Shown: positions 8,061-17,217 of the stretch, piece by piece
Numbering within the stretch: the first letter of the stretch is position 1
How the letters are laid out: each line of letters starts with the position of its first letter
Assembly (NCBI RefSeq): GCF_004959855.1
Contig: NZ_SPNT01000006.1
Coordinates: forward strand, 186,001 to 250,000
DNA length: 64,000 bases
Direction of reading: 5' to 3'
From: Nitratireductor sp. XY-223
GTDB lineage: Bacteria; Pseudomonadota; Alphaproteobacteria; Rhizobiales; Rhizobiaceae
Translations under genes and position numbers: made by a program
The notes under the pieces: model-generated
Told to the model about the DNA's origin: nothing
The model's input: only the letters and a program-made list of their open reading frames with translations
Databases searched by the model: none

Positions 8061-11000
8061 CCCGGCTGCGCTCAGTTGTTGTTTTCCTGACGCTGTTGCT
8101 TGTTTCCTTTCCGGCAACCGCGCAGTCCGATGGCCAGTTGTTTCGGCTGAGGGACACGTTTGTCCCCGGAACGTCCGGCAACCAGGTGATCGTGCGGATT
8201 CAAAATCTCGGCGCGGCACCCAGCCCGGACTTTGCCCCCCAGGTCCAGGGCGAACCGAAATGGGTTGCCGTGACATCGATCGACCCGCCGATGGCGCAGT
8301 TGGCACCGGGCGCCTTCCAGGATTTTCTGTTGACCTTCGACATTGCGGCCGACGCGCCCCCGGGGTCGAGTGAAGCGGTCTCGATATTCTTCAACATGGG
8401 CGTGGCGATACCGTCGGCGCGGTTCGATCTCGTCGCCGATTTTGTCGAGCGTATCGAAGGTACGGCGGATGTGGAACTGCCGGACTTGGAAGACGTCGAG
8501 ATACACGACAGTTTCAAGGCCGGATCGACCGGCAACGCAGTCGTTTTCCGCGTTGAAAACACCACGGCATTCCCGGTGACGGGACTGAACCTGCGTCCTG
8601 AACTGCCCGCACAGTATCTGACACTGGACAGCATCGATCCGCAGGATATCGACCTGGAACCCGGGGAGACCGTCGAGATCACTGCCGCGTTTTCGGTTCG
8701 ACCGGATGCCGATGTGGGCGAAGAAGATGTCGTCGGCTTCCACTTCGACACCCGCTCGGATTCGCAAATTCCGATCCCCCGGTATCGTTTGATTGCCACG
8801 ATCGATGAGGGGGAAGAGATCGCCTCCTGCAATTCGGCGGTGGATTCCGGTGGTGACGAAGGCGGCGGTGTCGAGGTTGATCTCGGCGGCTTCACCGGCA
8901 AGGCCGGGTTCAGCTGGCAAATGCACGACATCAAGGATCAGATGGACGTCACGGTCGGCAGCGTTTCGAAGACGACCGGATGTGTCAGCGGGACCGGAAC
9001 GTTCGAGTTTGACGTCCAGCCCGGCGCGCGCACCGCGCGCGTCAAGGTCACGCCGAATTGCGAGGATACCAGCGGGACCGCCTGGAGTTTCACCTTCGAA
9101 TGCCCGCTGGAATCGGAAGTCACCGCAGATGGCCAGGGCAATGCGATCAATACGGGCGGCGCCACCGGGCCGGGGACCGGGACTGCGGTCGCGGGCGGGC
9201 AGCCCGGAGTAGGCGGGCCTGGCGGACAGCTGACGCCCGGGACGACTGTTCCGACGGCGGCCGGGCAGCCGGTGGTGCCCGCCGCGCCGCCTCCGAACGC
9301 CATTGCCCCGTCGGGCGTTGCCGTCGGCGAGGCCGAGACGAACAACGATCCCGCCAGCGCGACGCCGATCAATCCCGGCGACACCGTCACCGGCACAATC
9401 GGCGAGCGGGGCGATTGGGATTTCTACGCAGTTTCCCTGGCGCACCAGGGCGAACTGACCGTGGCATTCCCGCAGGTCCCGCCCGGGATCAACATCGCGT
9501 TCCGGGTCCTGGACTCGAATGGCTCCCAGGTCTGGGGCTGGCAGGGCGCAACGGACACCGGTGTTCCGTTTTCAGGCTGGGTCGATCTGAAAGTGCCCGG
9601 CGACTACCTCATCGAGGTGCGCGACGGATCGAGCAACGCCTTCTCCGCTTCGCCCTATACACTCGTGACCAGTTTCATACCGACCGCCGATACCGGAGAG
9701 CCCAACGACACGTTCCAGGATGCGAAGCCCCTGGAGTGGAACCATGCCATCCGTGCCAATATTCTGCCCCGGGGCGACTGGGACCACTACCGTGTCGAAG
9801 CGGACCGGCTGGGACAGATCACCGTCGATTTCCGCGGTGTTCCCGACGAGGTGAACATGGCTTTCCGCGTGCTCGACGCGAACGGCGGCCAGGTCTGGGG
9901 CTGGCAAGGCGCGTCGACCGCCGGTGAGACCTACAAGGGCACCGCGGACCTGCCGAAGCCGGGCACCTACGTTATCGAGGTGCGTGACGGCTCCAGCAAT
10001 GCGCGTTCCGCGGTGCCCTACGAAATGGTGGCCTCGTTCGACCCGGCGTATGACGCCGGCGAGCCGAACAACGATCACAACACCGCAACGCCCGTTGGCT
10101 TCGGCACCCAGGTCTGGGCGAACATTCTGCCGCGCGGCGACTGGGACCACTACCTTATCGACGCCCCGCATCAGGGCGAGCTGACGGTCGATTTCAACGC
10201 CGCGCCGGACGAGCTGAACATGGCTTTCCGCGTGCTCGATTCCGAGGGCGGTCAGGTCTGGGGCTGGCAGGGCGCATCAACCGCCGGCGAGCTGTTCCGC
10301 GGCTGGGCCGACCTCAAGTCGCCGGGACAGTACGTGGTCGAGGTGCGCGACGGCTCGTCGAACGCGCGTTCGCACCAGCCCTATGGCGTGGTTATCTCTT
10401 TCCTTCCGACCGCAGACACGGCTGAGCCGAACGATGTGCACGCCGACGCGACACCGCTGGCACTTGGCGACAAGATACAATCGAATATTCTGCCGCGTGG
10501 CGACTGGGATCACTACAGTGTCAACGTGCCGGCCCTAGGACAGCTCAATGTCGATTTCCCGGTTTCCCCGCCGGAATTGAACATGACGTTCAGGGTCCTG
10601 AACGCCGATGGAAGTCAGGTCTGGGGCTGGCAGGGCGCATCGAGCGCTGGCGAGCTGTTCCGCGGCTGGGCCGACTTGAGCTCGGCGGGCACCTATATCG
10701 TCGAGGTTCGCGACGGATCGTCAAACGCGCGCGCAATTGCGCCCTACGAGGTGAAAGTGACGCTGGACGCGGCGGCCGACGATGCCGCCGAGCCGAACGG
10801 TTCGGTCGCAACCGCGACGCCGATTGCATCGGGCAACATCGCGCGGGGAAGCATCCTGCCGCGGGGCGACCAGGATTTCTACGCGTTCGCATCGCAGACG
10901 GGCACGGTCAGCGTCGAGTTCGTCGAGAGCCCCACGAACCTGAACATGGCGTTTCGTGTCCTGGACCCCGGCGGCAGCCAGGTTGTCGGATGGCAGGGGG

Positions 11001-11134
11001 CGAGCACCGCAGGCCAGCTATTTGCAGGAAAGGCCGAGCTTCCCGGCCCCGGACGGTATGTTCTGGAGGTCCGCGACGGTTCCTCCAACGCCCGCTCGCC
11101 GGCGGCATACGCGTTCGTGCTGAGGGATCTCTGA
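8057..11134 (+). CDS. Large exported protein with two Ig-like domains and five tandem PPC-like repeats
   Basis: 1025 residues. Signal peptide about 1-22 (hydrophobic VVVFLTLLLVSFPATA). Two related beta-domains follow at about 28-135 and 147-256, sharing the pattern D(T/S)F..G..GN.V..R..N, then a Cys-containing domain about 260-350 and a Gly/Pro-rich linker to about 420. From 424 to the end there are five repeats of 120-121 residues starting at 424, 544, 665, 786 and 907, each with EPN, a GDWDHY-like motif, the block VWGWQGA and a DGSSNA block. The spacing matches bacterial pre-peptidase C-terminal (PPC) beta-sandwich domains, usually attached to secreted enzymes; here no catalytic domain is seen. 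Likely a surface or secreted binding scaffold. Confidence 0.8.
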   Translation: MTRLRSVVVFLTLLLVSFPATAQSDGQLFRLRDTFVPGTSGNQVIVRIQNLGAAPSPDFAPQVQGEPKWVAVTSIDPPMAQLAPGAFQDFLLTFDIAADAPPGSSEAVSIFFNMGVAIPSARFDLVADFVERIEGTADVELPDLEDVEIHDSFKAGSTGNAVVFRVENTTAFPVTGLNLRPELPAQYLTLDSIDPQDIDLEPGETVEITAAFSVRPDADVGEEDVVGFHFDTRSDSQIPIPRYRLIATIDEGEEIASCNSAVDSGGDEGGGVEVDLGGFTGKAGFSWQMHDIKDQMDVTVGSVSKTTGCVSGTGTFEFDVQPGARTARVKVTPNCEDTSGTAWSFTFECPLESEVTADGQGNAINTGGATGPGTGTAVAGGQPGVGGPGGQLTPGTTVPTAAGQPVVPAAPPPNAIAPSGVAVGEAETNNDPASATPINPGDTVTGTIGERGDWDFYAVSLAHQGELTVAFPQVPPGINIAFRVLDSNGSQVWGWQGATDTGVPFSGWVDLKVPGDYLIEVRDGSSNAFSASPYTLVTSFIPTADTGEPNDTFQDAKPLEWNHAIRANILPRGDWDHYRVEADRLGQITVDFRGVPDEVNMAFRVLDANGGQVWGWQGASTAGETYKGTADLPKPGTYVIEVRDGSSNARSAVPYEMVASFDPAYDAGEPNNDHNTATPVGFGTQVWANILPRGDWDHYLIDAPHQGELTVDFNAAPDELNMAFRVLDSEGGQVWGWQGASTAGELFRGWADLKSPGQYVVEVRDGSSNARSHQPYGVVISFLPTADTAEPNDVHADATPLALGDKIQSNILPRGDWDHYSVNVPALGQLNVDFPVSPPELNMTFRVLNADGSQVWGWQGASSAGELFRGWADLSSAGTYIVEVRDGSSNARAIAPYEVKVTLDAAADDAAEPNGSVATATPIASGNIARGSILPRGDQDFYAFASQTGTVSVEFVESPTNLNMAFRVLDPGGSQVVGWQGASTAGQLFAGKAELPGPGRYVLEVRDGSSNARSPAAYAFVLRDL
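9326..11131 (+). repeat. Five tandem 360-363 bp coding repeats (PPC-like domains)
   Basis: Units begin near 9326, 9686, 10049, 10412 and 10775. Units 2-4 are closest (ILPRGDWDHY, VWGWQGAS, IEVRDGSSNAR in each); the outer units have drifted (GERGDWDFY, LPRGDQDFY). All stay in frame, so they are duplicated protein domains rather than a DNA element. Confidence 0.9.
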
Positions 11135-11148
11135 GGGGTCGATCCGGT

Positions 11149-11209
11149 CGGGGTAAAGCGCGGCCCGTGTCCTTCATGCCGCCACGGGGCACCATGGCCT
11201 GCTCAAGAA
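11149..11209 (+). repeat. 61-bp degenerate direct repeat, copy A
   Basis: Begins CGGGGTAAAGCGC and ends GCTCAAGA. Aligned by eye with copy B at 18200-18260 it has one gap and about 13 mismatches (near 77% identity). It lies between the PPC gene and the convergent deaminase gene and overlaps the last bases of that deaminase. Confidence 0.6.
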
Positions 11210-12258
11210 ACGGCCCGTGCCGACGTGTCGCGGAAACGGTCAAGTCTCTCCAGATAGCCTGACCTGGCCCGGTCATCGATCCACGCGCTTTCAAATGTGT
11301 TGCGCATGAAGCGTATCATGTCTTCGTCGGTGAAGCCTGCGGCCGCCTGGCACGCCGCCAGCGTCCGGTTCAGGTAGCCGCTCCCGAACTGGGCCGGGTC
11401 ATCGGTGTTCAGCGATATCAGCGCACCGGCATCGAACAGCGTCCTGATCATTTCGACCCTGTCGGACGGGGCCGATGTCATGGAGACGTGAAATGTCGGG
11501 CAGCCCGTCAAGGCAATACGCTGGCTGACGATCTTTTTGACAAGAGTGATGTCCTGTGCGGTGTTCAGACCATGGTCGATGCGTTCCACGCCCAACAGGT
11601 CAACGCAATCACGGATGTGGGCGAGCGATTCCGGTTGATTGACGTCGCAGTGGGATGTCAGGCGATAGCCGCGGTCGCGCGCCGCTGCCATGACCGGCGC
11701 GAACAGGGCAGGGAAGTTGGGTGTTTCGAAATTGTCCAGCCCGATCCCGACGATCTCGTCGCGATGCGGATCAAGCAGGTTGAGCGTTTCCATTGCGTTT
11801 TGAACCGGGTGATCGCGTTGGAAACAAGCGATCCACCGGATTTCGATATCGTAATCGCGCTTTGCTTCTCGCCGCACACGGCTCAACGCTTCAATGCATT
11901 CGGCAAGCGGAACGCCTTGGCGAATGGCTTGTTGCACATCGAATGTCACTTCCAGATAGACAACGTTTTCTGCGGCCGATTTGCGAACGAAAGCCATTGC
12001 CGTGTCGTAGTAGTCCTGGGCCGTTCGCATCGCTTCCCGGCAGATGTCCAGGCACCTCAGGAAATTGACCAGATTGTTGGTCAAACCGGTCTTGGTTTCA
12101 TTTTGCATGCGGCGGATGCCATCGGGATCATCGAACGGCAGGGAAATATTGTTGCGCTCCGCGATGACCAGGAGCAGATCGCCTTCGAGCGTCCCTTCCA
12201 GGTGAACGTGAAGTTCGGCCTTTGGCATGTTGCGGATGAATGCGCTTACTTCAGCCAT
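11203..12258 (-). CDS. Adenosine-deaminase-like amidohydrolase lacking the usual catalytic Glu
   Basis: 351 residues of the adenosine/AMP deaminase family. Metal ligands are recognisable: HVHLEG near the N-terminus, a His in TSHCDV, and SLNTDDP near the C-terminus, plus ERIDHG. The normal HAGE motif, whose Glu protonates the purine ring, reads HCDV here, so the catalytic Glu is replaced. The start at 12258 (MAEVSAFIRNMPKAELH) overlaps the upstream deaminase gene by 8 bp; MEPN at 12270 is an alternative. Last gene of the deaminase-transporter unit. Substrate may not be adenosine. Confidence 0.8.
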   Translation of the reverse strand: MAEVSAFIRNMPKAELHVHLEGTLEGDLLLVIAERNNISLPFDDPDGIRRMQNETKTGLTNNLVNFLRCLDICREAMRTAQDYYDTAMAFVRKSAAENVVYLEVTFDVQQAIRQGVPLAECIEALSRVRREAKRDYDIEIRWIACFQRDHPVQNAMETLNLLDPHRDEIVGIGLDNFETPNFPALFAPVMAAARDRGYRLTSHCDVNQPESLAHIRDCVDLLGVERIDHGLNTAQDITLVKKIVSQRIALTGCPTFHVSMTSAPSDRVEMIRTLFDAGALISLNTDDPAQFGSGYLNRTLAACQAAAGFTDEDMIRFMRNTFESAWIDDRARSGYLERLDRFRDTSARAVS

Positions 12259-13330
12259 GTTCGGTTCCATTTTCGCTGTGTGCCGGCAGCTTCGCGGCCT
12301 GCGCGTCAAACTCTGCGAGCCAGGCCTGTTTCCAGTCTCTCTTGGTCGCTTCATCGATCCACGCCGCATCAATCGCGTTGCAAAGGAAGTCCCTTGTGTC
12401 GGCCAGCGTGAATCCGAACTCGTCGATCATGTCGGCAAAGGCACGCGCCGGATCGGTATGGTGCAGGGGAGGGTCGTCACTGTTGGGAAAGATGCGCAAA
12501 CCCATCTGACCCATCTTGCGGATCGGGTGCTGCGTGCGAAACGCGTCGCCCGCGAGCGTTTTGATGTAGGTGGTATTGGTGGGAACGATGGAAAACGGAA
12601 CTCCCGCGTCGATGCAGCGGGCCGCGAGCTCCGGCGCATCGGTAATCGTGTATCCGTGGTCGATGCGCTCGCAGCCCAGCAGATCCAGGCATGTCTCGAT
12701 ATTGCGCGCCGGCTCCAGAAATTCACCGGCGTGGGCCGTGCGGCGCAGCCCGTGTTCGCCGGCAAGGCGATAGGACTTCCAGAACTTTTCCGGCGGATGA
12801 CCGGTTTCAAGGTAGTCCATGCCAAGGCCGATCACTTCGTCGCGCGGACTATCGACGACCCACTGGACCATCTCATAGGCGGCTTCCGGCGTTCCCTCCC
12901 GGTCGATGGACGGGATCAACCGTCCGATGATGCCAAAATCCGCTTCAGCGGCGACCAGACCGTCGATCAGCCCGTCGACGGCGGTTTCATAGGAGACCTT
13001 GGCGATCGTGGCGTGGTCGGTCGGGTTCCAGAAGATCTCCCGGTACCGTACGCCGCATTCGGCGGCTGACCTTTGAATGTCGTAGGCGACACGCGCAAAA
13101 TCATCCCGGGTAACCATCGACCGGCAGATGATCTTGAGCGTTGGAAGGATGGACTGGACCTCGCCTCCGGATTTTCGCGCATACAGGGTGTTGTGGATAT
13201 CGCCTTCGGGAAGCGCAACGCCGTTCTTTGTCGCCAGCGCGACCAATGTATCCGGCGTCACCGCACCGTGGAGATGCAGGTGCAATTCTGGCTTGGGCAC
13301 CGCCCGGAAGAATTCATAAAGCTCGGTCAT
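12251..13330 (-). CDS. Adenosine deaminase family protein with intact active site
   Basis: 359 residues. Zinc and catalytic motifs are complete: HLHLHG near residue 17, HAGE around 216, ERIDHG, and NSDDP near 293. The family hydrolyses the 6-amino group of adenosine, adenine or related purines. It overlaps the upstream permease gene by 4 bp and the downstream paralogue by 8 bp, so both deaminases are made with a dedicated importer, suggesting catabolism of an imported aminopurine or nucleoside. Which purine it accepts cannot be read from sequence. Confidence 0.85.
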   Translation of the reverse strand: MTELYEFFRAVPKPELHLHLHGAVTPDTLVALATKNGVALPEGDIHNTLYARKSGGEVQSILPTLKIICRSMVTRDDFARVAYDIQRSAAECGVRYREIFWNPTDHATIAKVSYETAVDGLIDGLVAAEADFGIIGRLIPSIDREGTPEAAYEMVQWVVDSPRDEVIGLGMDYLETGHPPEKFWKSYRLAGEHGLRRTAHAGEFLEPARNIETCLDLLGCERIDHGYTITDAPELAARCIDAGVPFSIVPTNTTYIKTLAGDAFRTQHPIRKMGQMGLRIFPNSDDPPLHHTDPARAFADMIDEFGFTLADTRDFLCNAIDAAWIDEATKRDWKQAWLAEFDAQAAKLPAHSENGTEHG

Positions 13331-14160
13331 TTTTGCGCAAAAACGTCCATACCCACCGTCCTGTCGATGATGAAGAACAGGATCAGCGTGAAGAAGATGA
13401 TGATTGATGTGATCGCGGCCGGGGACGCGTCGGGGGTGTATTCGATCTGTGACATCAACTGGACGGGCAGGGTCTGGGTTTCCGGCCCGACCAGGAAGAT
13501 CGCTATCGTGATGTCATTGAACGAAAACGTGAAAGCGATAATGGCGCCGGCAACGATGCCCGGCAGGATCATGGGGAAGGTTATCTTCCAGAACGTCACC
13601 CAGGGCGTGGCGCCGAGGCATTGCGCGGCTTCCTCCAGCGACAAATCGGTTCCGGCCATGCTCGACCATATCGGGCGCAGCATGAGCGGGATCGTCACGA
13701 CGGAGTGGGCCACAAAGAGATTGAGAAGGCTGAGCCCCTCCAGCCGAAACTGCAGGACGACATTGAAGAATGCGAAACCGAACACCACTCCGGGAATGAT
13801 CAGCGGCGACAGCATCAGGATTTCGAACGCGCCCTTGGCCCGGAACCGATGGCGTGTCAGCACCCTTGCCGCCATGACCGCAAAGACCGTTGCGATCAGC
13901 GTGGATACCGTAGCCACGATCAGGCTGGTCCGCATGGACGTCAGGAACCAGTCCAGTTCCATGACGCGGAAATACCATCGCAGTGAAAATCCTTTCGGCG
14001 GAAAGGTCAGGAATTCCGCGGCGGTAAAGGACGACACCACGGTGACCACCACCGGCGCCAGAACGAAGACCAGCCAGAAGCAGACGCTGCCCCATAAAAA
14101 GACGCGTCCGAGCTCGACAAGCGGCTTCTCCCAGATCTTCTCGGTGACCTGATACGACAT
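13327..14160 (-). CDS. ABC transporter permease, PotC-like
   Basis: 277 residues, about six membrane segments, with the coupling-loop EAA motif LEEAAQCLGATPWVTFWKITFP. It resembles the second permease of spermidine/putrescine and iron (PotC/AfuB) importers. Overlaps the first permease by one base and the deaminase by 4 bp, consistent with one polycistronic unit starting at the binding-protein gene. Confidence 0.88.
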   Translation of the reverse strand: MSYQVTEKIWEKPLVELGRVFLWGSVCFWLVFVLAPVVVTVVSSFTAAEFLTFPPKGFSLRWYFRVMELDWFLTSMRTSLIVATVSTLIATVFAVMAARVLTRHRFRAKGAFEILMLSPLIIPGVVFGFAFFNVVLQFRLEGLSLLNLFVAHSVVTIPLMLRPIWSSMAGTDLSLEEAAQCLGATPWVTFWKITFPMILPGIVAGAIIAFTFSFNDITIAIFLVGPETQTLPVQLMSQIEYTPDASPAAITSIIIFFTLILFFIIDRTVGMDVFAQK

Positions 14161-15008
14161 CAGCCGGCCTCCACATCGCGCATCAGGCGGCGGCTGACGA
14201 AGCGGTGCAGGATCACGAATCCGAGCCCGAGGACCAGCAGCACGCCGGCCACCGCTGTCGCCTTCGACCAGTCGAAGAGCGTATAGGCATACTGGTACAT
14301 CAATACCGTCAGGATCGGCGATCGCGGACCGCCCAGCAGAAACGGTGTCGCAAAGGCCGTCATCGACAGACTGAAGACGAGAAGCATGCCGGTCAGCAGG
14401 CCGGGCAGCGTGAGCGGAACGACCACCTTGAAGAAAATCACCGGCGGCGAGGCGCCCAGGCTCATTGCCGCGGCTTCGAGGTTCCGGTCAATCCGCTGGA
14501 TCACGGTCAGCAGCGACAGAACCATGTAGGGCAGCAGCACATGGGTCTCGCCGACAACGATGGCAAAGGTGTTCTGTATCAGTCTCAGCGGTTCGTCGAT
14601 CAGGCCGATACCGACCAGAAAGTCATTGACCACCCCGTTTTCACCCAGGATGACGGTCCATCCATAGGCGCGCACAACGGCGGACAGCAGGAACGGGAAA
14701 ATCACGATCACCATCACGACAGTGCGCGCACGGGATGACGCCCGCGACGCGACAAGCGCGATGGGGTAGCCCGCCAGCACGGTCAGGGCCGTCACCCAGA
14801 CGCTGACGATTATCGATCGCCTGAGCGCCTTTCGAAATGTGCCGCTTTCGACAAGATTCTCGTAGTTTTCCAGCGACAGGCCAGCTCCGCTGAGCGGCGT
14901 CAGGCTTTGAAACAGCAGATACAGACACGGTATGACGAGCAGCACGACGAGCCACACGGAAGCCGGCGCGCCGATGATGTAGGTCTCGCGTTTGGCCCCG
15001 GTGCTCAT
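14160..15008 (-). CDS. ABC transporter permease, PotB-like
   Basis: 282 residues, with hydrophobic segments beginning SVWLVVLLVIPCLYLLFQSL and the coupling-loop motif LEAAAMSLGASPPVIFFKVVVP. PotB-type half of the permease dimer. Overlaps the ATPase gene by 4 bp and shares one base with the second permease. Confidence 0.88.
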   Translation of the reverse strand: MSTGAKRETYIIGAPASVWLVVLLVIPCLYLLFQSLTPLSGAGLSLENYENLVESGTFRKALRRSIIVSVWVTALTVLAGYPIALVASRASSRARTVVMVIVIFPFLLSAVVRAYGWTVILGENGVVNDFLVGIGLIDEPLRLIQNTFAIVVGETHVLLPYMVLSLLTVIQRIDRNLEAAAMSLGASPPVIFFKVVVPLTLPGLLTGMLLVFSLSMTAFATPFLLGGPRSPILTVLMYQYAYTLFDWSKATAVAGVLLVLGLGFVILHRFVSRRLMRDVEAG

Positions 15009-16051
15009 TCGGTTGCGATCTCCATGTCGGGCTCGAGGACCAGGATTGCGCCGTCTCGCGGCTTCACCGCGACGTCGGAACCGATCGGCAGATCGGCGGC
15101 GGTGCTGACATAGAGCGGTCGCGGGATCCCGGGCACATCGACGACATAGGTGTTGATCGCCCCACGATAGCTGGTCTGCCGGACGCGGCCGGCCAGGCCG
15201 GTGTCGCCGTCTCCGCCGAACTCGATATCCGTCGACCGGAGCCCCACCAGTCGACTGCTTCGCCCGTCATGTTCGGCGGCAAAGCGTTTGCCGTTGATGA
15301 CGACAGCACCCGGTTCGGCCCCGTCCGGTGCAAAAATGTTCTCGACGCCGAGAAAGTCGGCGACAAAGGCGGATGTCGGCCGCTCCCAGATTTCCTTCGG
15401 CTTGCCGACGGTGACCACCTCGCCCTGGTTCATGACGACGATGCGGTCCGACAGGGTCAGTGCTTCTTCCTGGTCATGGGTCACGAAAACCGAGGTCACC
15501 CCGGTCTCGTTTTGAATGCGCTTCAACTCGAAGCGCATCTCCGCCCGAAGTTTCGCGTCGAGGTTCGAAAGGGGTTCATCCAGCAGGAGAACGCGCGGTT
15601 CGATCACCAGCGCCCGCGCCAGCGCAACCCGCTGCTGTTGTCCGCCGCTGAGCTGGCGCGGGAACCTGTCCTCCTTGCCCGGGAGGCCGACAAGTTCCAG
15701 GAACTCCGATGTCCGCCGCCGAATGTCCGCCGGCTCCATGCCTCTGCGCCTGAGCCCGAACGCAACGTTCTCCGCCACCGTCATGTAGGGAAACAGCGCG
15801 TAGTTCTGAAAGACCACACCCAGATCCCGAAGCCACGGTTTGACGTCATTGATGCGTGCACCGTCGATGAAAATGTCGCCTGCGGTCGGCTCTTCGAAGC
15901 CGATGATCATCCGCAAGGTCGTGGTTTTTCCGCATCCGGATGGGCCCAGCAAGCTCAGGAAACTTCCCGATTCGACGTCAAACGAGACGTTCGACGCGGC
16001 GGCAAAGTCTCCGTAGTACTTGCTAAGACCCGTTAGCTTGACTTCGGCCAT
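15005..16051 (-). CDS. ABC transporter ATP-binding protein, PotA/FbpC-like
   Basis: 348 residues. Walker [10 protein letters not shown] at about 36-44, signature [15 protein letters not shown] from about 134, Walker [13 protein letters not shown], switch His in FVTHD. The C-terminal 110 residues form the TOBE-type domain found in PotA, MalK and FbpC. Sits 15 bases after the binding-protein gene and drives the importer of the deaminase cassette. Confidence 0.9.
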   Translation of the reverse strand: MAEVKLTGLSKYYGDFAAASNVSFDVESGSFLSLLGPSGCGKTTTLRMIIGFEEPTAGDIFIDGARINDVKPWLRDLGVVFQNYALFPYMTVAENVAFGLRRRGMEPADIRRRTSEFLELVGLPGKEDRFPRQLSGGQQQRVALARALVIEPRVLLLDEPLSNLDAKLRAEMRFELKRIQNETGVTSVFVTHDQEEALTLSDRIVVMNQGEVVTVGKPKEIWERPTSAFVADFLGVENIFAPDGAEPGAVVINGKRFAAEHDGRSSRLVGLRSTDIEFGGDGDTGLAGRVRQTSYRGAINTYVVDVPGIPRPLYVSTAADLPIGSDVAVKPRDGAILVLEPDMEIATE

Positions 16052-16066
16052 TTTTATACCGGCAAC

Positions 16067-17095
16067 CTATTGAGCGACGATGTCCTGAAACCGCGAAATC
16101 CATTCTTCGCGCTTGGAGGCGATTTCGTTGGCATCATAGATGATGACTTCGTCGACCTTCGACGGATCCACCATCACGTAGGGGGAGTCCTCCGGGATCT
16201 TTGCCCCCTTCACCACCGGTCCTTCGCCCCAGATCTTGGCCTGCATCTCCTGTGTCTCGATGGTGAGATAGTCGTTCAGGAACCGCTCGGCCGTCGCCTT
16301 GTTGGGCGAATCCTTCAAAATGCACGCCATGTTGACGACACCCAGAGTTCCGTCCTCGGGATAGACGAACCGCATCGGCAGGTTCGGGTCTTGCCGGGCA
16401 AAGATGTTCAGGAACGGCGCGATCGAGACTTCGCCCTGGTTGATCCAGTCGACAACCTCGAACAGGTTGAAAAACCGGGCATCTTCCTTCTCGGCGTCGA
16501 TCAGGTTGAAGGCCGGGTCCATATTGTCCAGCCCGCCGCCCTGAAGGGTCGCGAAATGCGTCATGACCGATGGAGCCACGGACCAGCCCATGTCCATAAA
16601 GGCGGGCCGGGTTTCCAAATCCTCTCGCTGCACGTCCAGCCACGAGGTCGGCGGCGTGTCGAAATGGTCCTTGTTGTAGGCCAAGCCCACACCCAGCAGG
16701 GTCACTGCCGGGCACTGACCGCTTCCCAGCGGATCCTTGGCGAATTCATGAAGATTGGCCAGGTTGGGCACATTTGCAGGGTCAACCGTATCCAGCAGTC
16801 CCCGTTCCTTCAGGATTGCCATCTGGTGGTCGGTGATGAAAAGCAGGTCGGCGCTACGTCCGCGCGTCGCCAACGCCTTGGAAAGACGCGTGGCGGACTG
16901 GCCGAAGTCCATTGTCACCTCGACACCGGTCTTTTCCTCCCAGGGAATGACGACATCCTTTTCCCAGTTCTCGCCGTAAAAGCCGCCCCAAACGGAAATG
17001 GTCAGCTCTTCTGCCTGGGCGGCAACCGGTGCCGCCAGGCCACAGCCAAGAACCACAGCCATGGCCAGGGTCGTTCCGTGCAATGTATTTTTCAT
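16067..17095 (-). CDS. ABC transporter periplasmic binding protein, PotD/AfuA-like
   Basis: 342 residues with a signal peptide (MKNTLHGTTLAMAVVLGCGL..., cleavage near AQA-EEL). The mature start ELTISVWGGFYGENWEKDVV and the later MACILKDSPNKATAERFLNDYL are typical of family 1 extracellular binding proteins for polyamines, iron or small organics. The start is supported by GGAGGAAGG. First gene of the unit and divergent from the LysR regulator. The ligand is unknown; two downstream deaminases make a purine or amino-heterocycle plausible. Confidence 0.87.
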   Translation of the reverse strand: MKNTLHGTTLAMAVVLGCGLAAPVAAQAEELTISVWGGFYGENWEKDVVIPWEEKTGVEVTMDFGQSATRLSKALATRGRSADLLFITDHQMAILKERGLLDTVDPANVPNLANLHEFAKDPLGSGQCPAVTLLGVGLAYNKDHFDTPPTSWLDVQREDLETRPAFMDMGWSVAPSVMTHFATLQGGGLDNMDPAFNLIDAEKEDARFFNLFEVVDWINQGEVSIAPFLNIFARQDPNLPMRFVYPEDGTLGVVNMACILKDSPNKATAERFLNDYLTIETQEMQAKIWGEGPVVKGAKIPEDSPYVMVDPSKVDEVIIYDANEIASKREEWISRFQDIVAQ

Positions 17096-17161
17096 GGTGC
17101 CTTCCTCCGTGTTCAGGAAACACTGGCACAGGCGAGGCGTTGCGCCAAGCGCCAAAATAAC

Positions 17162-17171
17162 CAACGTGTTG
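17162..17171. promoter_or_regulatory. Short palindrome in the LysR/binding-protein intergenic region
   Basis: CAAC-GT-GTTG lies midway in the 122-bp gap between the divergent binding-protein and LysR genes, where a LysR-type site would be expected. It is too short to be more than suggestive. Confidence 0.25.
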
Positions 17172-17217
17172 TTGCGTTTTTTGCATCACCATGAAACACT
17201 GTCCCCGGGAGGGTCCG

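Noticed and set aside
9326-11131. CRISPR-like or satellite repeat
   Set aside because: Units are 360-363 bp, in frame, and encode a protein domain.
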